A DNA stretch of 6,758 nucleotides. Origin: Spirochaetia bacterium (GTDB lineage Bacteria > Spirochaetota > Spirochaetia > PWKH01). Position numbers and translations under genes: made by a program. The stretch covers positions 1-6,758 of the forward strand of contig JAIPFU010000093.1 in NCBI GenBank assembly GCA_021736505.1. Direction: 5' to 3'. Numbering within the stretch: position 1 is the stretch's first letter; each line of letters opens with the position of its first letter. Below are positions 1 to 6,259 of the stretch, in pieces. Under the pieces are notes generated by a model. That model ran no database searches. It saw nothing but the letters and a program-made list of their open reading frames with translations, and was not told where the DNA came from.

Positions 1-1
1 C

Positions 2-370
2 ATGGGTGTTTTGGGAATTGTTTTTTTCGTGCTTTTCATTATTATCTCTATTTTCCTCATCTTTCTAGTTGTTATACAAAATGAAAATGCCCAAGGGCTT
101 GGCGGTATCTTCGGAGGAACCAGTGATACAACATTTGGTTCAAATTCTGGTAATATACTTACAAAAATTACCTATATTGCTGCAGGTGCCTTTCTTGTAT
201 TATCTTTCGTATTTGCATTGATGAACAGAACTCCTGAAGATAGCGGTCTTCTTGCGGATGCTCAGAATCAACAGCTTACTGAAAATCAGGAATGGTGGAA
301 TGAACCTGCAGAATCAGAAGACACTGAAAATAATGAAAGTACAGAAGAAGATACAGAAAAAATTGAGTAA
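2..370 (+). CDS. secG: Preprotein translocase subunit SecG
   Basis: SecG is the small accessory membrane subunit of the SecYEG channel and helps SecA-driven export across the inner membrane. The 122-residue protein has the family layout. A first hydrophobic helix (about residues 3-25) is followed by the family motif region QNENAQGLGGIFGG (26-39), a Ser/Thr/Gly-rich loop, and a second helix (about 56-75) ending in MNR. The motif plus the two-helix spacing make the call firm. The first ATG lies at base 2, so its ribosome binding site is outside the window and a longer N-terminus cannot be excluded, although starting right at the helix is normal for SecG. After the second helix comes a hydrophilic tail of roughly 45 residues, strongly acidic from residue 103 on (many Glu, Asp and Asn); this is known to vary among SecGs. 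The gene heads the rightward series; 88 bp separate it from the next gene. Confidence 0.93.
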   Translation: MGVLGIVFFVLFIIISIFLIFLVVIQNENAQGLGGIFGGTSDTTFGSNSGNILTKITYIAAGAFLVLSFVFALMNRTPEDSGLLADAQNQQLTENQEWWNEPAESEDTENNESTEEDTEKIE

Positions 371-450
371 TTCTGAATGCCTTAGTTGTAAATTGTATGT
401 ATAAGTATTTTTTTATGCATATTAGTTTAAACGGGTATATTAACTTAAAA

Positions 451-456
451 GAGGTG
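451..456 (+). promoter_or_regulatory. Ribosome binding site of the flavodoxin-like gene
   Basis: GAGGTG lies two bases before the ATG at 459. It matches the 5' part of the GAGGTGAT complement of the 16S rRNA tail, and the GAGG core sits at a workable distance. It supports the ATG at 459 as the start. Confidence 0.6.
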
Positions 457-458
457 CT

Positions 459-872
459 ATGCGTGTTGCAGTAGTCTATTGTAAAACCAATAAAAACTCT
501 AAATTAGAAGAAATCTCATCATCTCTTTCTAAGGGTATACAAGAACAAGGACATCAGGTAGATCTTATTGATATTACAACAGACGGTGATAAAAAATTGA
601 CTTTCTATGAATATCTGGCCATTGGTACTGAATCTACTAATACATGGGGTGGTAAAATACCGGATTCATTCCGTTTCTATCTGAGACAATCCGGATCAAT
701 AGGTGGAAAAAAAACATTTGCTTTTACCATAAAGAAAGGGATTCGAAAAAACAAAACCTTAACTGTTATTATGAAGGCTCTTGAGCAGGAAGGTCTATTT
801 TTAAAATATTCTGAAGTTCTTTCAAGTAAAGCTGAGGCACAGGAAATTGGGAAAAGACTTCACATAAAATAA
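459..872 (+). CDS. Small flavodoxin-like fold protein
   Basis: The 137-residue protein has the pattern of a short-chain flavodoxin. It starts with a beta strand (RVAVVYC, 2-8), then a loop and a helix. A second strand (VDLIDI, 34-39) is followed by a strand ending AIGTEST (54-60) with a WGGKIPDSFRFYL segment (63-75) like the GKMP-type segment of flavodoxins. Another strand follows (KTFAFTI, 85-91), and then a C-terminal helix. Flavodoxins bind FMN and carry electrons. Here the N-terminal phosphate loop reads CKTNKNSK (8-15) instead of the usual T/S-x-T-G-N-T type sequence. The key Gly and Thr are missing, so FMN binding is doubtful. The protein is cytoplasmic, with no signal or membrane segment. 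It may be a degenerate flavodoxin or an uncharacterised family of that fold. The fold call is moderately sure; no function is assigned. Confidence 0.65.
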   Translation: MRVAVVYCKTNKNSKLEEISSSLSKGIQEQGHQVDLIDITTDGDKKLTFYEYLAIGTESTNTWGGKIPDSFRFYLRQSGSIGGKKTFAFTIKKGIRKNKTLTVIMKALEQEGLFLKYSEVLSSKAEAQEIGKRLHIK

Positions 873-901
873 TTTCATGTTACCTAAGCTTGGAAATTGT
901 G

Positions 902-930
902 TTTACATTTACATGGCGAATGTTTGTATT
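902..930 (+). promoter_or_regulatory. Possible sigma-70-type promoter before the parvulin gene
   Basis: TTTACA (902-907) and TGTATT (925-930) are 17 bp apart in the 98-bp gap before the ATG at 971. The -35 match is good (5 of 6) and the -10 match is weak (4 of 6). A second TTTACA directly follows the first (908-913). In AT-rich DNA such pairs occur by chance, so this is only a candidate. Confidence 0.25.
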
Positions 931-970
931 TTCATTAAAACAGAGAATTTATAGATAAAAGGAAAATATC

Positions 971-2044
971 ATGCCTCTATATAAAAATAAAAAACAGAAA
1001 ATTATCAGTGTATTATTCATATTATTATCTTTCTGCAGTCTTAGTTTGTTTGCACAAGATAATATTATGATGGAACCGGCAGCGGTTGTTAATTTAAATA
1101 AACCAAAGATGATTTCCAAAGAAGAAGTTAACAATACTTTTGATGAGTATGTCGCCTCCAGAAAACAGCAGAACGCTGAAATAACTAATGATAAATCAGA
1201 TATTCTAGATGTACTTATTGAAAATGAACTTCTCATTCAAGGAGCTGACAGGGCTGGAATTACAGTTAGTGAAAACGAAATTAATACTGTATATAAGCAG
1301 CAGAAAGACTCAGTATCTCAACAGTTGGGTAATGAAGTTAGTGATGAACAGTTTGCCGCAATTTTATCAAATTACTACAATAAAACTATAAACGATTTCA
1401 AAAATGAGATACGAGATAAACTACGTGTTGAAAAATATATTAGAAACGAGAAAAAAGATGTTCTCAATTCTATTGAAGCACCAGCAAAATCAGAAGTTGA
1501 GTCCTTTTATAAAGAGAATGCTTCATCCTTTACCAATCCTGAATATATACGCTTGAAACATATTTATGTGGATACAAGAGGAGGAAACAAGGAAGAAGCA
1601 TATAGTAAACTAGAAGATGCTCGGAGAAAACTTGCTTACGGAAATAAATCTTTTGATGAATTAGCGATGGAGATATCCGATGACCAGTCTACAAAGTTTA
1701 ACGGCGGTGATTTAGGCTGGCTTGCAATAAATGATGAAAATAACAGAAAAGTACTGGGTTCAGATTTTTATAAAACAGTTTTTTCTTTGGAAGTTGATAA
1801 ATTATCAAAAATTATTGAATCTAATGCTGGATATCACCTGGTAAAAGTAGTAGACCGCCGTGAGCCGAAATTATTAAAGCTTTATGATAAAGTTTCACCA
1901 GATCAAGATACAACTGTGTATCAATATATTTCAAGAAATTTGTTCAACAGAAAACAGGCCGCTGTATACCAGAATGCGCTTGATGACTTGGTCGAAAAGC
2001 TTCGTAAAGAAGCAGATATTGAAATACTCATGGACTTTGAGTAG
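971..2044 (+). CDS. SurA/PrsA-like periplasmic peptidyl-prolyl isomerase (parvulin)
   Basis: This is a periplasmic folding factor of the SurA family, which escorts outer-membrane and periplasmic proteins after export. Residues 1-28 form a signal peptide: basic start KNKKQK, hydrophobic core, and likely cleavage after LFA before QD. A mature N-terminal chaperone-type helical domain follows (about 45-185), with a SurA_N-like segment DVLIENELLIQGADRAGI (80-97). One parvulin domain spans about 191-297. Its expected residues are present: LKHIYV with His197, EISDD (234-238), GGDLGW (245-250), and GYHLVKV with His289. A C-terminal helix (about 320-350) matches the segment that packs back on the N-domain in SurA. 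E. coli SurA has two parvulin domains; this 357-residue protein has one. AAAAGGA (957-963) lies 7 bases before the ATG. nusB begins 28 bp downstream, so cotranscription is likely. It could equally be labelled PrsA-like. Confidence 0.88.
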   Translation: MPLYKNKKQKIISVLFILLSFCSLSLFAQDNIMMEPAAVVNLNKPKMISKEEVNNTFDEYVASRKQQNAEITNDKSDILDVLIENELLIQGADRAGITVSENEINTVYKQQKDSVSQQLGNEVSDEQFAAILSNYYNKTINDFKNEIRDKLRVEKYIRNEKKDVLNSIEAPAKSEVESFYKENASSFTNPEYIRLKHIYVDTRGGNKEEAYSKLEDARRKLAYGNKSFDELAMEISDDQSTKFNGGDLGWLAINDENNRKVLGSDFYKTVFSLEVDKLSKIIESNAGYHLVKVVDRREPKLLKLYDKVSPDQDTTVYQYISRNLFNRKQAAVYQNALDDLVEKLRKEADIEILMDFE

Positions 2045-2072
2045 TTTTGCTAATATATATGAGATTTAATAC

Positions 2073-2516
2073 ATGAAAAATAGGCACCAGTCACGTGTTC
2101 TTGTTGTGCAGGCTCTCTACGCTCACACAATAAAACAACGGTCAAATATTAAGATGCTTCTGAGCGATATGTTTGACTGGCTCTCACCTGAAGAAAAAGA
2201 GAAATACAGTGGGCTAACCTTAGATTATGCTATCCTTCTTTTTCAGGGTGTTATAGAAAAAAAAACTGAATTGGACACTATTATTAAGAAACATCTCAAG
2301 GGATGGACATTTTCTCGCTTATCCGTAATTGATATATCCATTCTGCGCTTAGGCGTTTATTCACTTTACTATCTTAAAGAAACTCCTCCTAATGTTGTAA
2401 TCAATGAATCGGTAATTCTTTCTAAGGAGTTTTCCGGTTCACATTCTTATGGTTTTATTAATGGAATTCTGGATGCCATTAACAAACAAAACCTTACAGA
2501 TGAAGTAAAACAATAA
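2073..2516 (+). CDS. nusB: Transcription antitermination factor NusB
   Basis: NusB binds boxA RNA with NusE (S10) and takes part in antitermination on rRNA operons. The 147-residue, all-helical cytoplasmic protein has the family signatures. These are the basic start with RVLVVQALYAH (8-18), the central KGWTFSRLSVIDISILRLGVYSL segment (76-98; family consensus W...R...D..ILR.a.YEL), and the C-terminal PPNVVINESVILSKEFS (105-121) followed by SYGFINGILD (125-134). Length is typical of the family. The start is preceded only by a weak GAG (2061-2063), 9 bases before the ATG, so translation may depend partly on ribosomes leaving the upstream parvulin gene, which ends 28 bp before. A 146-bp gap separates it from the htrA gene. 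Confidence 0.95.
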   Translation: MKNRHQSRVLVVQALYAHTIKQRSNIKMLLSDMFDWLSPEEKEKYSGLTLDYAILLFQGVIEKKTELDTIIKKHLKGWTFSRLSVIDISILRLGVYSLYYLKETPPNVVINESVILSKEFSGSHSYGFINGILDAINKQNLTDEVKQ

Positions 2517-2575
2517 TTTACTTGTGGACGTTTTATACTTTAATTTTTATTTTTAATTTATAAATGACAATTATA

Positions 2576-2601
2576 AAAACTTTTGTGAATTCATAAGTTT
2601 T
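2576..2601. repeat. Imperfect inverted repeat between nusB and htrA
   Basis: AAAACTTTTG (2576-2585) and CATAAGTTTT (2592-2601) pair at 9 of 10 positions around the six-base centre TGAATT. It lies 62 bp before the htrA ATG, where an operator would be expected. As RNA the stem is weak (mostly A-U), so it is a poor terminator. It could be a regulator site or chance symmetry in AT-rich DNA. Confidence 0.35.
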
Positions 2602-2647
2602 CATCTTAGAAAGAATGATTTGGATACAAAATTTAAAATAAAAAGTG

Positions 2648-2653
2648 AAGGAG
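2648..2653 (+). promoter_or_regulatory. Ribosome binding site that sets the htrA start
   Basis: AAGGAG lies 9 bases before the ATG at 2663. An in-frame GTG at 2645 would place this sequence inside the coding region and has no comparable site upstream, so the ATG at 2663 is preferred. Confidence 0.8.
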
Positions 2654-2662
2654 CTAAAAGCT

Positions 2663-4252
2663 ATGAGTACAAAAAAAGAGACCCTGCTGAAAACACTTGT
2701 ATTTGTTTTCGGCGGAATTATTATTGGTTTTATCATAAGTGTTGTAATGTTCGATCCTTTTACAAGAGGAGAAATTGAAGGCACTAGGACAAATCCACAA
2801 ACTGTGCAGAGCAATGCTGATGTCAATTACGGTAGTACTATAAATACCAACTCCCAATATAACCCGCAAACAAATTCTGTTCTTGCAGCTAATAGAAAAT
2901 TGGAAGATTTCGATACATTTCTCGGCGGAGGTGCTATAGCACTTCAAGAGCGCTTTAACAAAGTAGTTGAAACAGTTCTGCCTTCAGTTGTGGAACTTCA
3001 GATAACAGAAAAAAGCACGCAGACATTGCCTCGTAATTATGACTTCTTTCCATGGTTTTTTGGAACCCCAGATCAGCAGACTCCAGATGAGGAGTATGAA
3101 ACCAATTCACTTGGTTCAGGTGTAATCTTCAAGAGAGAAAATAATATGTATTATGTTTTAACCAACAATCATGTTGCGGGGAAAGCTGATAAGATAGATA
3201 TTGTAATGAATGACCAGAGTACCTACGAAGCCAATTTAGTTGGTTCGAATGAACGCAGGGATTTGGCAGTTGTTTCATTTACTTCCGAAAAAAACTTTCC
3301 AGTGGCAAGATTTGGAAATTCTGACAATTTGAAAATTGGTGACTGGGTACTTGCTATGGGCAGTCCTTACGGTTATATATCCAGCGTCACAGCTGGGATC
3401 GTAAGTGCTGTGGGCCGTTCTGGTCAGCAAGTTAATAATATTAATGATTTTATACAGACTGATGCATCAATTAATCAAGGTAATTCCGGTGGCCCGCTTG
3501 TTAACCTTAATGGAGAAGTTATTGGTATAAATACGTGGATTGCAGCACCATCAGGCGGGAATATCGGTTTAGGTTTTTCCATCCCAATTAACAATGCTAA
3601 AAAGATAGTTGACGAGCTGATTGAATTCGGATCAGTAATGGATGGCTGGCTTGGAGTTTCCATGCTGAATGTAGAGGATCTTCCTGAATCATACAGTGAA
3701 GTGTTTACACAGAAGGATGGAGTTTTTGTTGCCAATATTTTCACCAATTCTCCGGCTTATAAAGGCGGATTGCGGTCCGGCGATATCATAACACATTTTG
3801 ATGGAAAAGAAGTTAAGCAAAGTGATGAATTTTCCCGATATATCAGCGATGCAGATATTAATGTAAAACATGAAGTAACAGCTTTAAGAAATGATGAAGA
3901 GGAAACCTTCTTTATTAATCTAGATGTGAGAAAACCTGAAGAGGATATACAGACAATGTATTCATATCTATGGCCTGGGGTTCTTCCGCTTCCGCTTACC
4001 GATGAGATCCGTTCAGAACTTGATATTAAAAAGTCACAGGAAGGAGTTGCAATATATTTTATGGGTGACACTGTTGGAACAAAGTTGTATACTTCCGGAT
4101 TAAGGAATCTTGATATTGTAACAAAAATAAATGATGAAGAGATCAATTCTGTTCAGGATTTCTATGCTGCTGTTAATGATGAAAATGCAGATAAATTTAC
4201 TTTTGAATTTATAAGAGACGGATATGAATACTTTGTTGGGGTTGTACGTTAA
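2663..4252 (+). CDS. Membrane-anchored HtrA/Deg-family serine protease with two PDZ domains
   Basis: This is an envelope quality-control protease that cuts misfolded exported proteins. With the ATG at 2663 it has 529 residues. An N-terminal hydrophobic segment (about 8-30) lacks a clear cleavage site and probably anchors it in the inner membrane facing the periplasm. A low-complexity Asn/Gln/Thr-rich linker follows (about 41-76). The trypsin-like domain (about 95-320) has a complete triad: His170 in TNNHVAG, Asp200 in RRDLAVV and Ser275 in GNSGGP. PDZ1 (about 328-422) begins GWLGVSM and has GGLRSGDIITHFDG (368-381). PDZ2 (about 437-529) is more divergent but keeps SGLRNLDIVTKIND (478-491). 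DegS is anchored but has one PDZ domain, whereas DegP and DegQ are soluble with two; this protein combines both traits. No CIRCE element is seen upstream. The last base of the stop codon is the first base of the next gene. Confidence 0.93.
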   Translation: MSTKKETLLKTLVFVFGGIIIGFIISVVMFDPFTRGEIEGTRTNPQTVQSNADVNYGSTINTNSQYNPQTNSVLAANRKLEDFDTFLGGGAIALQERFNKVVETVLPSVVELQITEKSTQTLPRNYDFFPWFFGTPDQQTPDEEYETNSLGSGVIFKRENNMYYVLTNNHVAGKADKIDIVMNDQSTYEANLVGSNERRDLAVVSFTSEKNFPVARFGNSDNLKIGDWVLAMGSPYGYISSVTAGIVSAVGRSGQQVNNINDFIQTDASINQGNSGGPLVNLNGEVIGINTWIAAPSGGNIGLGFSIPINNAKKIVDELIEFGSVMDGWLGVSMLNVEDLPESYSEVFTQKDGVFVANIFTNSPAYKGGLRSGDIITHFDGKEVKQSDEFSRYISDADINVKHEVTALRNDEEETFFINLDVRKPEEDIQTMYSYLWPGVLPLPLTDEIRSELDIKKSQEGVAIYFMGDTVGTKLYTSGLRNLDIVTKINDEEINSVQDFYAAVNDENADKFTFEFIRDGYEYFVGVVR

Positions 4253-4857
4253 TGAATAAAGAGTTTCTGAGTCCTGAGTTTATCCGAAATAATGCCTTGA
4301 AAATGGCATATGAGATCCATACCCGTGATGGATTTGTTCCTGATATTATATATACTTCATTGCGGGGTGGAGCTTATTTAGCAAATGTATTCAGTGAATA
4401 TTTTAAAATTATTAAGCATGATAAAGAACGGCCGGTTTTATACGCAGCTGTGGTTGCTCGTTCCTATTCGGATATCAGGAGTCAGACTCAGGTAATGATT
4501 GACGGTTGGACATATGATCCAAAACATTTGAGACCAGGCGATAAGGTTCTCCTGGTTGATGATATTTTCGATACCGGACAGACTGTAAATTATTTAGCTG
4601 ATGTGATTATGGCCAATGGTATTGACAGGAAAGACCTTAAAATTGCAGTACATGATTATAAAGTTGCAAAGTATAAAGGTGAGTTGCTCCCCTTTCAACC
4701 GGATTATTACAGTAGGAAGCATGTTCTGGAAACGCCGGAGGATGATGTTTGGATACATTATCTTAATCATGAATTTGTGGGACTCACAAATGAAGAAATT
4801 GACAAGAACTACGATGATGTCGAGGTAAAAAAGATACTGAAAGAAACTCACAGGTGA
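4252..4857 (+). CDS. Purine-type phosphoribosyltransferase
   Basis: This is a type I phosphoribosyltransferase, which transfers ribose-5-phosphate from PRPP to a nucleobase. The PRPP-binding signature KVLLVDDIFDTGQTV is clear at 98-112, with the Asp103-Asp104 pair and the TGQT phosphate loop. SLRGGAYLA (36-44) is the pyrophosphate-side loop. A late aromatic segment VWIHYLNHE (166-174) after PDYY (150-153) resembles the C-terminal base-binding part of Gpt and archaeal hypoxanthine transferases. The likely substrate is therefore hypoxanthine, guanine or xanthine, in purine salvage; this part is inference. It has 201 residues and no signal peptide, so it is cytoplasmic. Its ATG overlaps the htrA stop as TAATG, with no strong ribosome binding site, which points to translational coupling. 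It ends the rightward series, 55 bp before a terminator. Confidence 0.85.
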   Translation: MNKEFLSPEFIRNNALKMAYEIHTRDGFVPDIIYTSLRGGAYLANVFSEYFKIIKHDKERPVLYAAVVARSYSDIRSQTQVMIDGWTYDPKHLRPGDKVLLVDDIFDTGQTVNYLADVIMANGIDRKDLKIAVHDYKVAKYKGELLPFQPDYYSRKHVLETPEDDVWIHYLNHEFVGLTNEEIDKNYDDVEVKKILKETHR

Positions 4858-4912
4858 TTATTTGCTTTAGTTAAACAGAAAAGTAACGAAAATATATATG
4901 TTTATGACTGCG

Positions 4913-4950
4913 ATTAAAAAAGTGGACTTTAATAAGTCCACTTTTTTAAT
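4913..4950. terminator. Bidirectional intrinsic terminator between convergent genes
   Basis: A perfect 17-bp inverted repeat has arms 4913-4929 and 4934-4950 and a TAAT loop. The core GTGGACTT/AAGTCCAC is flanked by six A on the left and six T on the right, so each strand gives a hairpin followed by a U-tract. It serves the phosphoribosyltransferase gene on the plus strand (stop at 4857) and the lipoprotein gene on the minus strand (stop at 4988). Confidence 0.93.
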
Positions 4951-4987
4951 TCATAGATATCACACAGAGAGTAGTAAAGCTGAAAAC

Positions 4988-6244
4988 TTAGAACTGAGCA
5001 GGTTCATCTGTACCATTTACATCGTAGCTCAGAATCCAGTTCCCATTTACAGAAATATATAAAGTATTACTAGTATTATAAAAATAGAGATCTGTTATAG
5101 AACCGTTAAAGTCAAGTTCACTGGATGAAAAACTGTCAGTATCAAGATTGTAGGTATAAACAATTCCTGTAGTGCTGCTTGATGAGGAGATGACTCCGGC
5201 AAAGTAAAGTTCATTTTTATCTGAGTTATAAGCCATGGGAACACGTTTATCATTCAAGAGAAAATCATCGGGATAATTTGATATTTCTGTAAAATTATTA
5301 CTGCTGCCAAGTTTGAAAATTCTGTCATCTGTGGTAACATAGTAAGGATAAGAAGTATCATCTGGATTAATGAAACCGCTAATCCTATTTAGCTGAATAC
5401 CGTCAGTACTACTGTCACTATCTAGAGGATCTACATCTAAATCTTCATCTATCTCACTAAAATTGCTTCCATCATATTTAAGATAAATTATTTCTGCCAC
5501 TTTTTTATCACTTTCTGACCACCCGGAAATGAGGAAATTATAAGTTGGTCCGGTGGCTTTTATACCGTAAATTGAAGAAATTGAGTCAATAACTTCATCA
5601 AATGGAGTATTTAGATCATTTGGATCATTTAGAAGGAACTCATCAGAATCAAAGTTCAAGTAAAATTCATTGTCATTTTTTGCAGTTATATAAAAGAGTT
5701 TATCATCCACTGCGCCGAATTGATGAATAGGATCATTGGTACTGTTACTGCTGTTACTGCTGAAACCAGTTAAATCCATGCTATTTTCAGATGGATCATA
5801 AGCACCATCAATAATAGAGGAGCTGATATCCAGATCGTAATATATAGCATTTTCATCATCATCAGAAATATCATCTACTGACTGCCCAAACAAAGAGTTA
5901 TCGGCCATAGACAATTCATTATTAAAATTTAATGGATTGTTAGTGGTTTCTTCATAAGCCGTAACAGGTACCCATTTTTCAGTATCATTAATATTATTTA
6001 TATATATTTCTCCGCCAGTCTGAACTAATAAATAATCATCTCCATCACTTATTATCCCAAGAATTCTGTCGGCATTGCTTGAATAGAGATCTTTTTCTTC
6101 GGGAGTCAGTTCTTCAGCCTTAGAAATGCTCTTGAAAATGCCATCTCCATTCAAATTGCAGCCCGTAGAAATCAAAGAGAAAATAAAAATTGTCATAACG
6201 GTAATGATGATAATACTTCTTGTTATTTTCTTCATAACTGTCAT
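4988..6244 (-). CDS. Ser/Asp/Asn-rich lipoprotein, probably beta-rich, function unknown
   Basis: The 418-residue protein begins with a basic start (KKITR), a hydrophobic core, and LISTGC with Cys29. This is a lipoprotein signal with a relaxed lipobox (Ser at -3), which is tolerated in spirochaetes. The mature part is acidic and rich in Ser, Asp and Asn. It has repeated strand-turn-strand stretches such as YLLVQTGGEIYINNI (71-85), KLFYITAK (182-189), YYVTTDDRIFKL (301-312), KNELYFAGV (343-351) and LYISVNGNWILSYDV (395-409). The spacing is suggestive of a beta-propeller, but I recognise no named family. Acidic patches (266-282, with DSDSSTDG) might bind calcium; this is speculative. AGG lies 7 bases before the chosen ATG at 6244; a second ATG at 6235 lacks such a site. 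It follows the barrel gene by 15 bp, so the two are likely cotranscribed and may work together at the outer membrane. Confidence 0.8.
   Translation of the reverse strand: MTVMKKITRSIIIITVMTIFIFSLISTGCNLNGDGIFKSISKAEELTPEEKDLYSSNADRILGIISDGDDYLLVQTGGEIYINNINDTEKWVPVTAYEETTNNPLNFNNELSMADNSLFGQSVDDISDDDENAIYYDLDISSSIIDGAYDPSENSMDLTGFSSNSSNSTNDPIHQFGAVDDKLFYITAKNDNEFYLNFDSDEFLLNDPNDLNTPFDEVIDSISSIYGIKATGPTYNFLISGWSESDKKVAEIIYLKYDGSNFSEIDEDLDVDPLDSDSSTDGIQLNRISGFINPDDTSYPYYVTTDDRIFKLGSSNNFTEISNYPDDFLLNDKRVPMAYNSDKNELYFAGVISSSSSTTGIVYTYNLDTDSFSSSELDFNGSITDLYFYNTSNTLYISVNGNWILSYDVNGTDEPAQF
5609..5635. repeat. Imperfect 9-bp tandem repeat inside the lipoprotein gene
   Basis: Three copies are present: ATTTAGATC (5609-5617), ATTTGGATC (5618-5626) and a partial ATTTAGAAG (5627-5635). 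The period is in frame and encodes an Asp/Asn-rich stretch around residues 204-212 (LNDPNDLNT). Confidence 0.7.
5744..5761. repeat. Perfect 9-bp tandem repeat inside the lipoprotein gene
   Basis: GTTACTGCT occurs twice back to back (5744-5752 and 5753-5761), preceded by a related GGTACT. The period is in frame and encodes a Ser-Ser-Asn tract at about residues 162-169. Confidence 0.75.
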
Positions 6245-6251
6245 ATAAAAA

Positions 6252-6259
6252 CCTAACCT
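6252..6259 (-). promoter_or_regulatory. Ribosome binding site region of the lipoprotein gene
   Basis: On the minus strand the sequence reads AGGTTAGG, directly after the barrel gene's TAA. The second AGG is 7 bases before the ATG at 6244, which favours that start over the ATG at 6235. Confidence 0.5.

Noticed and set aside
413..441. TATATT (436-441) as a -10 box before the flavodoxin-like gene
   Set aside because: The hexamer at the right distance upstream is only T-rich and not a convincing -35.
949..1236. Minus-strand open frame of 95 codons opposite the parvulin gene
   Set aside because: It lies antisense to a well-supported gene, is Ser/Leu/Phe-rich in the way shadow frames are, and shows no ribosome binding site or family resemblance.
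2534..2539. TATACT as a -10 box for htrA
   Set aside because: No acceptable -35 hexamer is found 16-18 bp upstream and there is no extended -10 TG, so it is not distinguishable from chance in AT-rich DNA.
2645..2662. GTG start for htrA at 2645
   Set aside because: The AAGGAG at 2648-2653 would lie inside the gene; it is ideally placed for the ATG at 2663.
2533..2947. Two minus-strand open frames of 97 codons over the nusB-htrA gap and the htrA start
   Set aside because: Both mostly lie opposite the htrA 5' region, have Cys/Ile/Phe-rich composition without domain signatures, and overlap each other.
3475..4146. Several minus-strand open frames inside htrA
   Set aside because: They are shadows of a conserved protease whose catalytic and PDZ motifs are intact in the plus frame.
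4594..4851. Open frames on both strands inside the phosphoribosyltransferase gene
   Set aside because: The plus frame in use carries the PRPP signature; the others have no recognisable content.
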